This document shows, one piece after another, positions 1 to 9,201 of a DNA stretch of 64,000 nt. The first letter of the stretch is position 1; each line of letters starts with the position of its first letter. The translations under genes were made by a program, and so were the position numbers. Origin of the DNA: Pseudomonas sp. GD04019 (GTDB lineage Bacteria > Pseudomonadota > Gammaproteobacteria > Pseudomonadales > Pseudomonadaceae); assembly GCF_029837695.1 (NCBI RefSeq), contig NZ_JAOEEA010000007.1:1-64000 (forward strand), read 5' to 3'. The notes beneath the pieces are model-generated. The model saw only the letters and a list, made by a program, of their open reading frames with translations, had not been told where the DNA came from and searched no databases.

Positions 1-23
1 ACGTTTCTGGGGGAGTTGGGCGA

Positions 24-380
24 TCAGTCGCCCCGGTACTCGCATCCACTCGTGCAGGTTTCATGCACACGAATGCGCGACAGTTCCGGTAGCAGCGGCT
101 TGAGCTCCAGCCAGATCCATTTGGCCAGGTTCTCGCTGGTGGGGTTTTCCAGGCCGGGGATGTCGTTCAGGTAGTTGTGGTCGAGGCGCTCGTAGATCGG
201 CTTGAATATCGCCTTGATCTCGGCGAAGTCGCGGATCCAGCCAGTGTGGGGATCGACCTCTCCTTCGATGTAGATAGCGGCGCGGAAGGAGTGCCCATGC
301 AGGCGGCCGCATTTGTGGCCAACTGGCACATGCGGCAGGAGATGGGCGGATTCGAAGGTGAATTCTTTGAACAGTTCCAA
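24..380 (-). CDS. queD: 6-carboxy-5,6,7,8-tetrahydropterin synthase QueD
   Basis: This 118-residue protein belongs to the QueD/PTPS family. The family converts 7,8-dihydroneopterin triphosphate to 6-carboxytetrahydropterin, the second step toward queuosine and other 7-deazaguanines, in the cytoplasm. The zinc ligands His13, His28 and His30 are visible (FESAH and LHGHS), as is the catalytic Cys24 in HKCGRLHGH, the LDHNYLND segment with Asp67-His68 and the late substrate-binding Glu107 in VHET. The length is normal for the short bacterial form, and the ATG start lies just before the conserved first strand. It is a stand-alone gene; the next gene lies 69 bases upstream on the same strand. Confidence 0.95.
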   Translation of the reverse strand: MELFKEFTFESAHLLPHVPVGHKCGRLHGHSFRAAIYIEGEVDPHTGWIRDFAEIKAIFKPIYERLDHNYLNDIPGLENPTSENLAKWIWLELKPLLPELSRIRVHETCTSGCEYRGD

Positions 381-449
381 GGTAAACGCTCTGCTGGATA
401 GGCCGCGAAGCGGCGTGAAGCTCGCCTCGCAGTTTACCAGCTAGAACCT

Positions 450-812
450 TTACTGCGCCTGTCGCAGGCGAGTGAGCTCGGCGTTGAGCCAATCGGCAGA
501 AGGCTGCAGCTGGCCTTGGCAATTTACCTGGTAAGGCTCGCCGCTCATGCTGCTTTCGGTCGCCGCGATGGCGATGAAGTCCTCGGACGAGTCGATCTTG
601 TCCTTATCCTCCAGATAGTCGAGCTTCTTTTGCAGGTGCTTACGCGCATCCGCAGGTTGGTGTTCGCTACCGTTGCGAATAAACAGGCAACCGCTGCTTT
701 CGACGAAAGCGAGCAGGGCATCAACTTCTTTTTTCCCTTCTTCATCGAGGGCGGCCTGACTACTGCCGCAGACGAGCAGCGTGGAAAGAGCGAGCGTTCT
801 GGTGAGGGACAT
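450..812 (-). CDS. Small secreted protein, DUF5329-like
   Basis: A 120-residue protein with a clear Sec signal peptide: MSLTRTLALSTLLVCGSSQA, with likely cleavage after SQA at residue 20, so the product should be periplasmic. The mature part is short and charged and holds two cysteines (in SSGCLF and VNCQG) that could form a disulfide. It ends in an alpha-helical segment with WLNAELTRLRQ. It resembles the DUF5329 family found across pseudomonads, for which I know no function. It lies 25 bases downstream of the patatin gene on the same strand and may be cotranscribed with it. Confidence 0.75.
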   Translation of the reverse strand: MSLTRTLALSTLLVCGSSQAALDEEGKKEVDALLAFVESSGCLFIRNGSEHQPADARKHLQKKLDYLEDKDKIDSSEDFIAIAATESSMSGEPYQVNCQGQLQPSADWLNAELTRLRQAQ

Positions 813-836
813 TATTGCTTCCTTGCAGTGTGTGAG

Positions 837-1916
837 TCAGAGAGGTTGCAGGCGTTCGCCAAGGCGTCCGCTGTCAGCCAGCTCGAGGAATTCGTCACCC
901 ATGCGCTGGCTTTCCGCCATGGCCTTGCGCCAATAGCGCTCGCGGCCGATGTCGTCGCCCAGATAGCGCTTGAAGTCGCTGCGGTCTGGCAGCTTGCCGT
1001 GGGGAAGACCTGCGAGGTACTCGCGGGATGGTGCCAGCAGCAGTACATCCTGCAAGCGATCACTGTTGCCGCGTCGCCAGGGCAGGCCCTTGTCGAACCA
1101 GCCGGGGACGACCCGGTCGGTGAAGTGCGGATAGAGCACCACGCCTTCGCTCTGATAGGGCAGGTCGAGGTGATAGTCGAGCAGGCCGCCGTCACGATAA
1201 GCGCCCGGCTCCAGCCCGGGAATCTCGCGGATCGCCTCCATCACCATGGGAATCGAGCCGGAGGCGAGCAGGGCGTGACGCAGGTTGCCTTCGGCCAGCG
1301 TGTGGAAGTGCGAGCGGAAGTCGTTCAACGTGGCGAGCGGCGGTGCCAGGCGCGCATCGTGCAGGATCACCCGCTCGAAGTGTCGACCCAGGCGGCTGCG
1401 GCTCAGCAGGTTGTTGCCGATCACCGACGATAGCCCCAGTCCCAGCTTGCCGCGATGATCGTGTTGCAGCAGGCCGTGGCTGCGTACCACCACGATGTTC
1501 AGGCGATACAGCTGATTGTTCAGCACCGCGGCATCCTGCCCTTCAAACAGATCGTCGAGCAGCTGCACACAGCTACGGGAGACCTCGGCCATGCTCACGC
1601 CCTTGGCGAAGCGCTGGCTGGTATATAGCTCGCCGAGGCGCTTGATACCGGCGCAGGCATCGGGCAGGCAGGCGCTGGCGAAGCGCCAGGAGCCGATCGA
1701 TGCACCGATCAGGGTTCGTTCGCGTGGCGCGCGTGGCAGCCAGTCGCCGAACAGGGCCAGGTCCAGGCCTTGAATGCCCAGGCCTTTCGGGCCGCCCGCA
1801 GCGCCCGGCAGGATACCGACGTCGGCCGGCTGCAAACCCTCCTCGCGGATACGCGCAAGCGCGCGCTTGCCGGCGCGCAGGCTGAGGGCGGGGGATTTGA
1901 TCTGAATAGCGGTCAT
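837..1916 (-). CDS. Patatin-like phospholipase family protein
   Basis: A 359-residue patatin-fold hydrolase. The serine nucleophile sits in a GxSxG elbow (GASIG, Ser73) and the second catalytic residue is Asp242 in YRDGG, the Ser-Asp dyad of patatins. A glycine-rich oxyanion loop (GAAGGPKGLG, residues 38-47) comes earlier than in classical patatins. There is no signal peptide or autotransporter domain, so it is probably a cytoplasmic lipid acyl hydrolase; the substrate is unknown. I chose the ATG at 1916 because a GGAG lies six bases upstream. A GTG four codons earlier (1928) is the alternative. Confidence 0.8.
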   Translation of the reverse strand: MTAIQIKSPALSLRAGKRALARIREEGLQPADVGILPGAAGGPKGLGIQGLDLALFGDWLPRAPRERTLIGASIGSWRFASACLPDACAGIKRLGELYTSQRFAKGVSMAEVSRSCVQLLDDLFEGQDAAVLNNQLYRLNIVVVRSHGLLQHDHRGKLGLGLSSVIGNNLLSRSRLGRHFERVILHDARLAPPLATLNDFRSHFHTLAEGNLRHALLASGSIPMVMEAIREIPGLEPGAYRDGGLLDYHLDLPYQSEGVVLYPHFTDRVVPGWFDKGLPWRRGNSDRLQDVLLLAPSREYLAGLPHGKLPDRSDFKRYLGDDIGRERYWRKAMAESQRMGDEFLELADSGRLGERLQPL

Positions 1917-2038
1917 GCTCGGCTCCACACTGCAAGCCAGCGATTATAGTGGCCTCGCCTGGCAGGCCAAGCGGCTTCAGGACGTGAATGACGTGGCAGT
2001 TGTGAGCCACAGCCGACATCGGGACAATTCAGCTTCAA

Positions 2039-2053
2039 TTAAGTCGGCTTGAG
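2039..2053 (+). promoter_or_regulatory. Candidate tandem response-regulator site upstream of the PepSY operon
   Basis: TTAAG at 2039-2043 is followed after five bases by TTGAG at 2049-2053, a direct repeat with a ten-base period ending 45 bases before the first PepSY gene. OmpR-type regulators bind such tandem half sites. From memory, the reported BqsR box is two TTAAG units separated by six bases, so this is an imperfect match. Autoregulation by the regulator encoded two genes downstream is an inference. Confidence 0.4.
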
Positions 2054-2098
2054 TATCTTGGGCACCGTAGACAAACAGACACCCCCGAGGAGAACACC

Positions 2099-2407
2099 AT
2101 GAACAAGCTGACCAGCCTCTTTGCCATAACCGCCCTGGCCGCCACCGCCGGCATCGCCCAGGCCCGTGACCTGGGTCCAGACGAGGCGCTGAAACTGCGC
2201 GATGCCGGTACCATCCAGAGCTTCGAGAAGCTTAACGCCGCAGCTTTAGCCAAGTACCCGGGTGGCAAGGTCGAGGACACCGAACTTGAGCAGGAGCAGG
2301 GCCGTTACGTCTATCAGGTCGAAGTGCGCGACGCCCAGGGCGTGCAATGGGATGTGGAGCTGGACGCCACCAACGGCCAGATCCTAAAAGAGCACCGGGA
2401 TGACTGA
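2099..2407 (+). CDS. Periplasmic PepSY domain protein (first of two)
   Basis: A 102-residue protein with an N-terminal signal peptide (cleavage probably after GIAQA, residue 22) and one PepSY domain. The mature part begins RDLGPDEALKLRDAG, an amphipathic helix, followed by a YxxEVRDAQG strand and the final DATNGQILK strand typical of PepSY. Such domains often modulate proteases or kinases, or help sense metals in the periplasm. A GAGGAGA ribosome site precedes the ATG. Its stop overlaps the start of its paralog by one base, so translation is probably coupled, and it opens the four-gene two-component operon. Confidence 0.85.
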   Translation: MNKLTSLFAITALAATAGIAQARDLGPDEALKLRDAGTIQSFEKLNAAALAKYPGGKVEDTELEQEQGRYVYQVEVRDAQGVQWDVELDATNGQILKEHRDD

Positions 2408-2721
2408 TGAAATTCGTTGCACGCTATAGCGGCATAGTCGTCCTGATCCTGGCGGTGCTTGCGCTCGATGCGCAGGCTCGCGACCTGGACCAGGACGAGG
2501 CCCTGAAGCTGCGCCGCGAAGGCGTTATTCAGCCGCTGGAAATGCTGATGGAGCCGGCCCTGGGGCGTTACCCCGGGGCCGTGCTGCTGGAGGCGGAACT
2601 GGAAGAGGAAGACGATGTGCTGGTTTACGAGGTCGAGTTGCTGACCGCTGACGGCACCGTCCGCGAACTGGAGCTGGATGCCCGTGACGGCCGCATCCTC
2701 AAGGACGAAGTGGAGGACTGA
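2407..2721 (+). CDS. Periplasmic PepSY domain protein (second of two)
   Basis: A 104-residue paralog of the preceding gene. It has a signal peptide ending near DAQA (residue 25) and then [15 protein letters not shown], almost the same motif as its neighbour, and closes with [12 protein letters not shown]. The pair clearly arose by tandem duplication. The mature part is strongly acidic (many Glu and Asp, e.g. EAELEEEDD), which would suit cation binding, though that is only an inference. The gene overlaps the response regulator start by one base, so all four genes are likely translated from one message. Confidence 0.85.
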   Translation: MKFVARYSGIVVLILAVLALDAQARDLDQDEALKLRREGVIQPLEMLMEPALGRYPGAVLLEAELEEEDDVLVYEVELLTADGTVRELELDARDGRILKDEVED

Positions 2722-3389
2722 TGCGTCTGTTGCTGGTTGAAGATCATGTGCCCCTGGCCGACGAGCTGGTCGCCGGCCTGAGTCGCCAGGGCTATGCAGT
2801 GGACTGGTTGGCGGACGGCCGCGATGCGGTTTACCAGGGCGCCAGCGAACCTTACGACCTGATCATTCTCGACCTTGGCCTGCCCGGCAAGCCGGGGCTC
2901 GAGGTGCTGCGCGAGTGGCGCGCCGGTAGCTTGGCCACGCCAGTGCTGATCCTCACCGCGCGCGGCTCCTGGGCCGAGCGCATCGACGGCCTCAAGGCCG
3001 GCGCCGACGACTACCTGACCAAACCCTTCCATCCGGAAGAGCTGGCCCTGCGCATCCAGGCGCTGCTGCGTCGCGCCCATGGCCTGGCCAACCAGCCGCA
3101 ACTGGAGGCCGCGGGCCTGCAGCTGGATGAGAGTCGGCAGTGCGTGAGCCGTGACGGCAAAGAGATCGAGCTGACCTCCGCTGAATTCCGTCTGCTGCGC
3201 TACTTCATGCTGCATCCGGGTCAGATCCTGTCGAAGAGCCAGCTGGCCGATCACCTGTATGACGGCGAGAGCGAACGTGATTCCAATGTGCTGGAGGTTC
3301 ACGTCAACCGCCTGCGCGGCAAGCTCGGCCGCAAGGTGATAGAAACCCGCCGCGGCCAGGGTTACCGCTACGCCGGGGTCAGCGCTTGA
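2721..3389 (+). CDS. OmpR-family response regulator (BqsR/CarR-like)
   Basis: A 222-residue two-component regulator. The receiver domain (1-115) has the acidic pocket ED at 7-8, phospho-acceptor Asp51 in ILDLGLPG, a conserved Thr in LTAR and Lys101 in LTKPF. A winged-helix DNA-binding domain (about 125-220) carries SAEFRLL and [13 protein letters not shown]. Position next to the PepSY genes, chemoreceptors and nuo suggests orthology to P. aeruginosa BqsR (PA2657, also studied as CarR), which I recall responds to ferrous iron or calcium. Orthology is inferred from order and size; no symbol is assigned. It overlaps the kinase gene by four bases. Confidence 0.9.
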   Translation: MRLLLVEDHVPLADELVAGLSRQGYAVDWLADGRDAVYQGASEPYDLIILDLGLPGKPGLEVLREWRAGSLATPVLILTARGSWAERIDGLKAGADDYLTKPFHPEELALRIQALLRRAHGLANQPQLEAAGLQLDESRQCVSRDGKEIELTSAEFRLLRYFMLHPGQILSKSQLADHLYDGESERDSNVLEVHVNRLRGKLGRKVIETRRGQGYRYAGVSA

Positions 3390-4702
3390 GGTCGATCCAG
3401 CGTCGCCTCAGCCTGAGCTTGGCCGGTGTGCTGGTGGCGGTAGGGCTGATTCTGGCGCAGAGCAGCCTGTGGCTGTTCGACCACAGCCTGCGCCGTTACC
3501 TGCAGGAAGACCTGAAAGACGAGGCGCAGGGCCTGCTGATCGCCCTGGTGCGTGGCCAGAACGGCATTCAGTTGGATGAACGGCGCCTCGATCCGGCGTT
3601 TCAGCGGCCGTTCTCCGGCCACTATTTCCGTATCGATTTCGCCGACGAGACCTGGCGCTCGCGCTCGCTGTGGGATCGCGAACTGCAGCCGCCACCGGCA
3701 GAGGGTTTGCAAGGCGGCCTGGGCGATGGCCCGCGTGGCCAGCGCCTGCTGGTGTTTCGTGCGGACTACCAGCGTTTCGGCAAGGCCTTCTCCATCAGCG
3801 TGGCGCAGGACTACACGCCGATCCTGCAGAGCTTCCGCCGCCTGCAGTGGTTCGGCCTGGGTCTGGGCGGGGCGGCGCTGCTGCTGATTTTGCTGGCCCA
3901 GCGCTATACGGTGCGTGCGGCGTTGCGTCCGCTGGAGCGTGTGCGTGGACAGATCGCCCAATTGCAGCGGGGCCAGCGCAGCGAGCTGGATGCCCGTGTG
4001 CCGCAGGAGCTGGAGCCGCTGGTAGGGCAGGTCAATCACCTGCTGACCCACACTGAGGACACGCTCAGGCGCTCGCGCAACGCGCTGGGTAACCTAGGTC
4101 ATGCCCTCAAGACGCCATTGGCCGTACTGGTCAGCCTCAGCGAACGCGAAGACCTGCGTGCCCAGCCTGAGTTGCAGGCCACCCTGCGTGAGCAGCTCGC
4201 GCAGATCCAACAGCGCCTGGAGCGCGAGTTGGGCCGCGCCCGTCTGGCGGGCGAGGCTTTGCCTGGCGCGCACTTCGATTGCGCCGCGGAGCTGCCGGGA
4301 CTGTTTTCCACCCTGGGCATGATCCACAGCCACGGCCTCGAACTGGGGTGGCAGGCCGAGCCCGGTCTGTGTCTGCCCTGGGACCGCGAAGACCTGCTGG
4401 AACTGCTCGGCAACCTGCTGGACAACGCCTGCAAATGGGCAGACGCGCAGGTGCGCCTGAGCCTGGTGGAAGAGGCGGATGGCTATCGCCTGTGCATCGA
4501 CGACGATGGTCCCGGCATCGCCGAGGAGCGGCGCGATGAGGTCATGGGCCGTGGTGCTCGCCTGGACGAGCAGGTAGCCGGTCACGGTCTGGGGTTGGGC
4601 ATAGTGCGCGACATCGTCGATGCCTGGGGCGGCACCCTGCGCCTGGCAGACAGCCCGCTGGGCGGGCTGAGGGTGGAGATATTGCTGCCGAAGCGGCGCT
4701 GA
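3386..4702 (+). CDS. Membrane sensor histidine kinase (BqsS/CarS-like)
   Basis: A 438-residue inner-membrane kinase partnered with the upstream regulator. TM1 spans about 11-31, a periplasmic sensor loop about 32-152 and TM2 about 155-172. A short HAMP-like linker follows, then a PhoQ-type H-box NLGHALKTP with phospho-acceptor His239. The ATPase domain has N-box Asn347 (NLLDNACKW), a G1 box DDDGPGI (372-378) and a G2 box GHGLGLG. The start is TTG in a TTGA overlap with the regulator stop. No RExxE iron-binding motif is seen in the periplasmic loop; the nearest string is RELQP at 98-102. The stop codon abuts the convergent reductase stop. Confidence 0.9.
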   Translation: MRSIQRRLSLSLAGVLVAVGLILAQSSLWLFDHSLRRYLQEDLKDEAQGLLIALVRGQNGIQLDERRLDPAFQRPFSGHYFRIDFADETWRSRSLWDRELQPPPAEGLQGGLGDGPRGQRLLVFRADYQRFGKAFSISVAQDYTPILQSFRRLQWFGLGLGGAALLLILLAQRYTVRAALRPLERVRGQIAQLQRGQRSELDARVPQELEPLVGQVNHLLTHTEDTLRRSRNALGNLGHALKTPLAVLVSLSEREDLRAQPELQATLREQLAQIQQRLERELGRARLAGEALPGAHFDCAAELPGLFSTLGMIHSHGLELGWQAEPGLCLPWDREDLLELLGNLLDNACKWADAQVRLSLVEEADGYRLCIDDDGPGIAEERRDEVMGRGARLDEQVAGHGLGLGIVRDIVDAWGGTLRLADSPLGGLRVEILLPKRR

Positions 4703-5299
4703 TCACATGCCGTTGGCGAAGGATGGGTTGCTTAGGTCGATGCTCGCGCGCACCGGCTTGAGCGCCTCGGCGTACTTGCCGAGGATGTCCAGGGCGTAGT
4801 CGGCGCGCTTGCGGATGCGCAGGTCGTCCTCGCCATTGGCCTCGCCCTCGTTGAGCACTGCTTCCACATGCCGCACGATCAGGTGCTCCGGCAGGTAACC
4901 GATGCGGCAGTTCTTGTAGCCCGAGGCGCGTAGTTCGCTGATCGGGTAGGCGCCGCCAATCCCCGAGGAAACCCCCACCAGCAGCGCCGGCTTATGCGCC
5001 AGCTCGGCCTTGCTCGCATAGAGGAAGAAATTCTTCACTGCCGGGCAGGCCATGCCGTTCCATTCAGGGGCGATCACCACCAGTGCGTCGGCGGCGGCCA
5101 ACTGCTGCTGATACTCGGCCCAGGGCCCCTTGTCGTCGGCCGGCCACAGGGGCAGGGCGCGCTCGCCCAGATCGATCAGGCTGCTCTGCGCGGCGCTGGT
5201 CAGGCCCAGGTCGATCAGGCGTTGGCGCAGGTAGCGGGCGACCTTGGCGGATTGGCTGCCGCTGCGGCTGGAGCCGGCGACCAGGGCGATATTGAGCAT
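4703..5299 (-). CDS. NAD(P)H-dependent FMN reductase family protein
   Basis: A 198-residue flavodoxin-fold oxidoreductase of the NADPH-dependent FMN reductase/chromate reductase family, cytoplasmic. The phosphate loop GSSRSGSQSAK (9-19) binds FMN phosphate. The conserved PEWNGMACPAVKNF segment (about 98-111) and the GVSSGIGGAY segment contact the isoalloxazine ring. Physiological substrates of this family are usually quinones or free flavin; which one applies here cannot be told. It ends tail to tail with the sensor kinase, with stop codons directly adjacent (TGATCA) and no terminator between them. Confidence 0.85.
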   Translation of the reverse strand: MLNIALVAGSSRSGSQSAKVARYLRQRLIDLGLTSAAQSSLIDLGERALPLWPADDKGPWAEYQQQLAAADALVVIAPEWNGMACPAVKNFFLYASKAELAHKPALLVGVSSGIGGAYPISELRASGYKNCRIGYLPEHLIVRHVEAVLNEGEANGEDDLRIRKRADYALDILGKYAEALKPVRASIDLSNPSFANGM

Positions 5300-5396
5300 C
5301 TTCGGGACCTCTTGTGAATGATGGCGCGCAGGCTACCGGCGGCTCTGCGACGGGGCAAGTGAGCGAGCGTCAGGATGGTTGGCGGATGGCGCCAAG

Positions 5397-5422
5397 AAAA
5401 ACGCCCGGCGAGGCCGGGCGTT
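5397..5422 (-). terminator. Intrinsic terminator of the TlpQ-like chemoreceptor gene
   Basis: A ten-base-pair stem AACGCCCGGC/GCCGGGCGTT (5400-5409 and 5413-5422) with a GAG loop is followed on the minus strand by a run of U. It lies 17 bases past the chemoreceptor stop codon. Confidence 0.85.
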
Positions 5423-5438
5423 GTCATGCGGACCTGGC

Positions 5439-7580
5439 TCAGACGCGGAATTGATCCATCAGGCCCTGCTGGTGGTTGGCCAGGCTGTTGAGGGTCTGGC
5501 TGACCCGTGCCGACTCGTCGGCCTGGCCGGACAGGGCCTCGGTAACGTCGCGGATGGTCGCCACGTTACGATTCACCTCCTCGGCCACTGCGCTCTGCTC
5601 CTCGGCGGCGGAAGCGATCTGCAGGTTCATGTCGTTGATCACGGTGACCGCATCGCCGATGCGGCGCAGCGAGGTAACGGCCTGCTCGACCAGCTCGACG
5701 CTGCCCTGGGCCTGCTTGTGGCTGCTGTGCATGGAGCCGACCACGTCGCGGGTGCCGTTCTGCAGGTTCTCGATCACCTGGCGGATTTCTTCCACCGAGT
5801 CCTGGGTGCGCTTGGCCAGGTTGCGTACCTCGTCGGCGACCACAGCAAAGCCGCGACCGGCTTCGCCGGCGCGGGCGGCTTCGATGGCGGCGTTGAGGGC
5901 GAGGAGGTTGGTCTGCTCGGCGATGGCGCGGATCACCTCCAGCACCGAGCCGATCTGCTCGCTGCTGCTGGCCAGGCTTTCCACCTCCTGCATGGCCGCG
6001 TTCAGCTCGTTGGCCAATTGCTCGATGGACAGGGTGGTGCGGTCGATCACCGCCAGGCCCTCGCGGGCGGCGGCATCCGCGCCACGGGCGGCATCGGCGG
6101 CCTGGGAGGCGTTGTTGGCGACGTCGTGGGCGGTGGCGCTCATTTCCTGGGAGGCGGTGGCCACCTGGTCCACTTCACGGAACTGCTGCTGCATGCCGGC
6201 GCTGGTCTGGCTGGCGATGGCGGCGGACTGGTCGGCGGTGCTGCGGGCGTCCTGCACCGAGCGCTTCACGTCGGCGATGATCGGCTGCAGCTTGTCGAGG
6301 AAGCGGTTGAACCAGCCGGCCAGCTCGCCCAACTCGTCCTGCCTGGCGTAGTCCAGGCGCTTGGTCAGGTCGCCTTCGCCGCTGGCGATGTTCTTCAGCA
6401 TGCTGGCCACGCCGAGGATGGGGCGGGTGACGCCGAGCGCGGTCAGCCACATTAGGGCGAGGCCGAGGAGAATGGCGATCAGCGCCAGCACCACCGAGAA
6501 GGTGGTGTCGCTGGTACGGCGCTCGTCCAGCTGCTTTTCCAGCGCCAGCGCCGGGCCGAGCAGGGTGGCCTTGGGCACCTCCAGCAGCACGCCCCAGGAC
6601 TTGGCCTCGGGGATCGGCAGCAGCGGCTCGAACACCCGCAGGTTGCCTTCCAGTTCGAGGAACTGGGCCTGGCCGCCGCTGAGCAGCTGGGCGATCTGGC
6701 CGCCCTGGTTGGGGAAGGCGCTGGTCAGCGACTTGCCGAGCTGGCCAGGATCGCGGCTGTGTCCGGCAAGCAGGCCGGCGGGGCTGATGATGCTGACGTG
6801 GGCCTGGCCGTCGTATAGCTCGCTGCTGGCCTTTTGGCTGATCTGCTGCAGATTTTCCAGGCTGATGTCGACGCCCATCACTCCGATCACCTTGCCGTTC
6901 TGCTCCAGCGGGAAGGCGATGCTGGTCATCAGCACCTGCTTGCCGTTGACATCGTCGAAGTAGGGATCGAGTACACAGGCGCGGCGGTTGTCGCGCGGGC
7001 AGGTGTACCAGGCGTTGTAGGGCGCGCCGCTGGGGCCGGTGGTGGTGTCGCCCAGCTGGGCCTCGCCCATGGCCTCGGACTCCAGAGTACCCGGCGTGCT
7101 CTGCGACCAGTAGAGGGAGAAGCGGCCCTTGTCGTTGCCGCCGACCTCGGCGACGCCGGCGAACAGTTCGTCCTTGCCGTCCAGGCCGTTGGGCTCGAAC
7201 ACCAGGTACAAGCCGAGCAGGTTGGGGTTGGCCTCCAGTGCCGAGCGGGCCTGGCGGGTCATGTCCTCGCGCAGGTCGAAGGCATCCAGGAAACGCTTCT
7301 CGGCCTGCTCCTTGAGGAACAGCACCTGGCGGGAGAAACCCTTGCCGTACTGGTAGGCATCCATGAAGTAGCGCTGGATACGGATGGCCTGCAGCTCGCC
7401 GCGGGCGGCCATGCGCAGACGGGCGGACTCTTCCAGCATCTCGCTGCTCGAGGCCTTGACCAGCGCGGCGCTGTGGGTGGACTGGTACAGCGAGGCCCCC
7501 ACCAGCATGGTCACGATGGCCAGCAGGCAGAGGCCGGCGAGTAGGGTGATTTTCCACTGGATGGACAGACGCGACAGCAT
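5439..7580 (-). CDS. Methyl-accepting chemotaxis protein with dCache sensor, TlpQ-like
   Basis: A 713-residue chemoreceptor. TM1 covers about 11-30, a large periplasmic double-Cache ligand domain about 31-355 and TM2 about 362-384. HAMP follows, then a long signalling coiled coil with the invariant hairpin [19 protein letters not shown] and [11 protein letters not shown]. There is no C-terminal CheR-tethering pentapeptide. PYNAWY followed by a downstream MGVD aspartate resembles the ligand-binding signature of amino-acid/amine dCache domains. Size and position match PAO1 TlpQ (PA2654), which I recall senses histamine and polyamines; the ligand here is inferred. A sigma-28 promoter lies just upstream. 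Confidence 0.92.
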   Translation of the reverse strand: MLSRLSIQWKITLLAGLCLLAIVTMLVGASLYQSTHSAALVKASSSEMLEESARLRMAARGELQAIRIQRYFMDAYQYGKGFSRQVLFLKEQAEKRFLDAFDLREDMTRQARSALEANPNLLGLYLVFEPNGLDGKDELFAGVAEVGGNDKGRFSLYWSQSTPGTLESEAMGEAQLGDTTTGPSGAPYNAWYTCPRDNRRACVLDPYFDDVNGKQVLMTSIAFPLEQNGKVIGVMGVDISLENLQQISQKASSELYDGQAHVSIISPAGLLAGHSRDPGQLGKSLTSAFPNQGGQIAQLLSGGQAQFLELEGNLRVFEPLLPIPEAKSWGVLLEVPKATLLGPALALEKQLDERRTSDTTFSVVLALIAILLGLALMWLTALGVTRPILGVASMLKNIASGEGDLTKRLDYARQDELGELAGWFNRFLDKLQPIIADVKRSVQDARSTADQSAAIASQTSAGMQQQFREVDQVATASQEMSATAHDVANNASQAADAARGADAAAREGLAVIDRTTLSIEQLANELNAAMQEVESLASSSEQIGSVLEVIRAIAEQTNLLALNAAIEAARAGEAGRGFAVVADEVRNLAKRTQDSVEEIRQVIENLQNGTRDVVGSMHSSHKQAQGSVELVEQAVTSLRRIGDAVTVINDMNLQIASAAEEQSAVAEEVNRNVATIRDVTEALSGQADESARVSQTLNSLANHQQGLMDQFRV

Positions 7581-7616
7581 GACGGGGTCCTTTCAAAAGT
7601 CAGACTTGCTGGTCAT

Positions 7617-7643
7617 TTATCGGTGTTTTCGTCAATAACTTGA
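7617..7643 (-). promoter_or_regulatory. Sigma-28 (FliA) promoter of the TlpQ-like gene
   Basis: On the minus strand TCAAGTTA (7636-7643) is followed after exactly 11 bases by ACCGATAA (7617-7624). This is close to the flagellar sigma factor consensus TAAAGTTT-N11-GCCGATAA. The -10 box ends 36 bases before the chemoreceptor ATG, so transcription would start within its leader. It fits control with the motility regulon. Confidence 0.8.
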
Positions 7644-7838
7644 CCGTGCCAGCCGATTTAATGAGCCACTTGAGCTTTTTCGATGAAGCGCCTGAATTGC
7701 AAGCAAGAATTGTGCTCAGCCGCCCGCTTTCCGCGCATCGCCTGCGTTTTGACAGGGCCTGACCGATCGGGCAGAGTTCGCGCCCTTTCCCGGGCGCGCG
7801 GCGCGCGGGCAGCCTCTTTATCGTAGTGGGAGCTACTC

Positions 7839-9158
7839 ATGAACGCAGTCGTTGCCGCGGTCGGCATCATGCTGATCCTCAGTCTGTGCCGGGTGCACGT
7901 GGTGGTCGCACTCATCGTCGGTGCCCTGGCGGGTGGATTGCTGGGTGGCCTCGGCATTGAGGGTTCGCTGGCCGCCTTCAACAAGGGCCTGGGAGCCGGC
8001 GCCACGGTGGCGCTCTCCTATGCATTGCTCGGGGCTTTCGCCGTGGCCATTGCCAAGTCCGGTCTGGCCCATGCGTTGGCCGACAGGGCCCTGGCCCTGG
8101 TCGGGCGCCAGGAGGAGCGGGGCGGTAGTGCCCTGAAGTGGCTGATGATCGGCCTGCTGTTGGTGGTGGCGGTGTCTTCGCAGAACATCCTGCCGATCCA
8201 TATCGCCTTCATTCCGCTGTTGGTGCCGCCACTGCTCTATGTGCTGACCAAGCTGCAGATCGATCGCCGCCTCATCGCCTGCGTGCTCACCTTCGGCCTG
8301 ATCACCCCCTACATGTTCCTGCCGGTCGGCTTCGGCAACATCTTCCTCAATGACATCCTGCTGGCCAATGTGGTCAAGGGTGGGGTCGACGTCCAGGGCG
8401 TCAACGTCACCGAGGCCATGTTGATCCCCGCCGTCGGCATGCTGGCGGGCCTGCTGATTGCGGTGTTCTTCAGCTATCGCAAGCGTCGTAGCTACGAGCT
8501 GGAGAAAATCGTCGACGCCGAGCAGGTCAGCATCGCTTACAACCGCAAGAGCCTGCTGGTGGCTGGCGTTGCAGTGGCGGTGGCCTTCGGCATGCAGCTG
8601 TGGCTGGACTCGATGATCATCGGCGCGCTGCTCGGCTTCGTGATCTTCTCGGTGTCCGGCGTGGTGCGCTGGCGCGAGGCCGACGACCTGTTCACCGAAG
8701 GCATGAAGATGATGGCCATGATCGGCTTCATCATGATTGCCGCCCAGGGCTTCGCCGAGGTGATGAGCGCCACCGGCCAGGTCAAAAGCCTGGTGGATGC
8801 ATCCGCCTCGTGGATCGGCAATAGCAAGGCCATGGGCGCGCTGCTGATGCTGCTGGTCGGCTTGCTGGTGACCATGGGCATTGGCTCGTCGTTCTCGACA
8901 GTGCCGATCATCGCCGCCATCTTCGTGCCGCTGGGCGTGCAGCTGGGCTTCAGCCCGCTGGCCATCGTCAGCATCATCGGCACCGCCGGCGCTCTTGGCG
9001 ACGCGGGTTCGCCGGCCTCCGACTCGACCCTCGGACCCACCTCGGGCCTCAATGTGGACGGCCAGCACAACCATATCTGGGACACCGTGGTGCCGACCTT
9101 CCTGCACTACAACCTGCCGCTGCTGGCGTTTGGCTGGATCGCGGCGATGATGCTGTAA
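7839..9158 (+). CDS. Na+/H+ antiporter family membrane protein
   Basis: A 439-residue integral membrane protein with about eleven to twelve hydrophobic segments, resembling the NhaC/YuiF-type antiporter family in the ion transporter superfamily. Features include an opening SLCRVHVVVALIVGALAGG segment, the polar intramembrane stretch SSQNILPIHIAFIPLL, and the late repeat GSSFSTVPIIAAIFVP followed by AGALGDAGSPASDSTLGPT, a Ser/Asp-rich re-entrant loop likely to hold the ion site. GGAG lies six bases before the ATG. It sits between two chemoreceptors, as the PA2653 transporter does in PAO1; a role in organic acid or cation uptake linked to taxis is possible but unproven. Confidence 0.8.
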   Translation: MNAVVAAVGIMLILSLCRVHVVVALIVGALAGGLLGGLGIEGSLAAFNKGLGAGATVALSYALLGAFAVAIAKSGLAHALADRALALVGRQEERGGSALKWLMIGLLLVVAVSSQNILPIHIAFIPLLVPPLLYVLTKLQIDRRLIACVLTFGLITPYMFLPVGFGNIFLNDILLANVVKGGVDVQGVNVTEAMLIPAVGMLAGLLIAVFFSYRKRRSYELEKIVDAEQVSIAYNRKSLLVAGVAVAVAFGMQLWLDSMIIGALLGFVIFSVSGVVRWREADDLFTEGMKMMAMIGFIMIAAQGFAEVMSATGQVKSLVDASASWIGNSKAMGALLMLLVGLLVTMGIGSSFSTVPIIAAIFVPLGVQLGFSPLAIVSIIGTAGALGDAGSPASDSTLGPTSGLNVDGQHNHIWDTVVPTFLHYNLPLLAFGWIAAMML

Positions 9159-9174
9159 TAGCTGCAGACAGGAC

Positions 9175-9201
9175 TTCAGGCTGAAACGGGGTTGCCGATA
9201 A
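9175..9201 (+). promoter_or_regulatory. Sigma-28 promoter of the CtpM-like gene, inside a terminator
   Basis: GCCGATAA at 9194-9201 matches the sigma-28 -10 consensus exactly. The -35 region TTCAGGCT at 9175-9182 lies 11 bases upstream and matches weakly. The -10 box occupies the left stem and loop of the terminator hairpin at 9186-9215, so ctpM-like transcription would start inside that hairpin. Confidence 0.6.
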
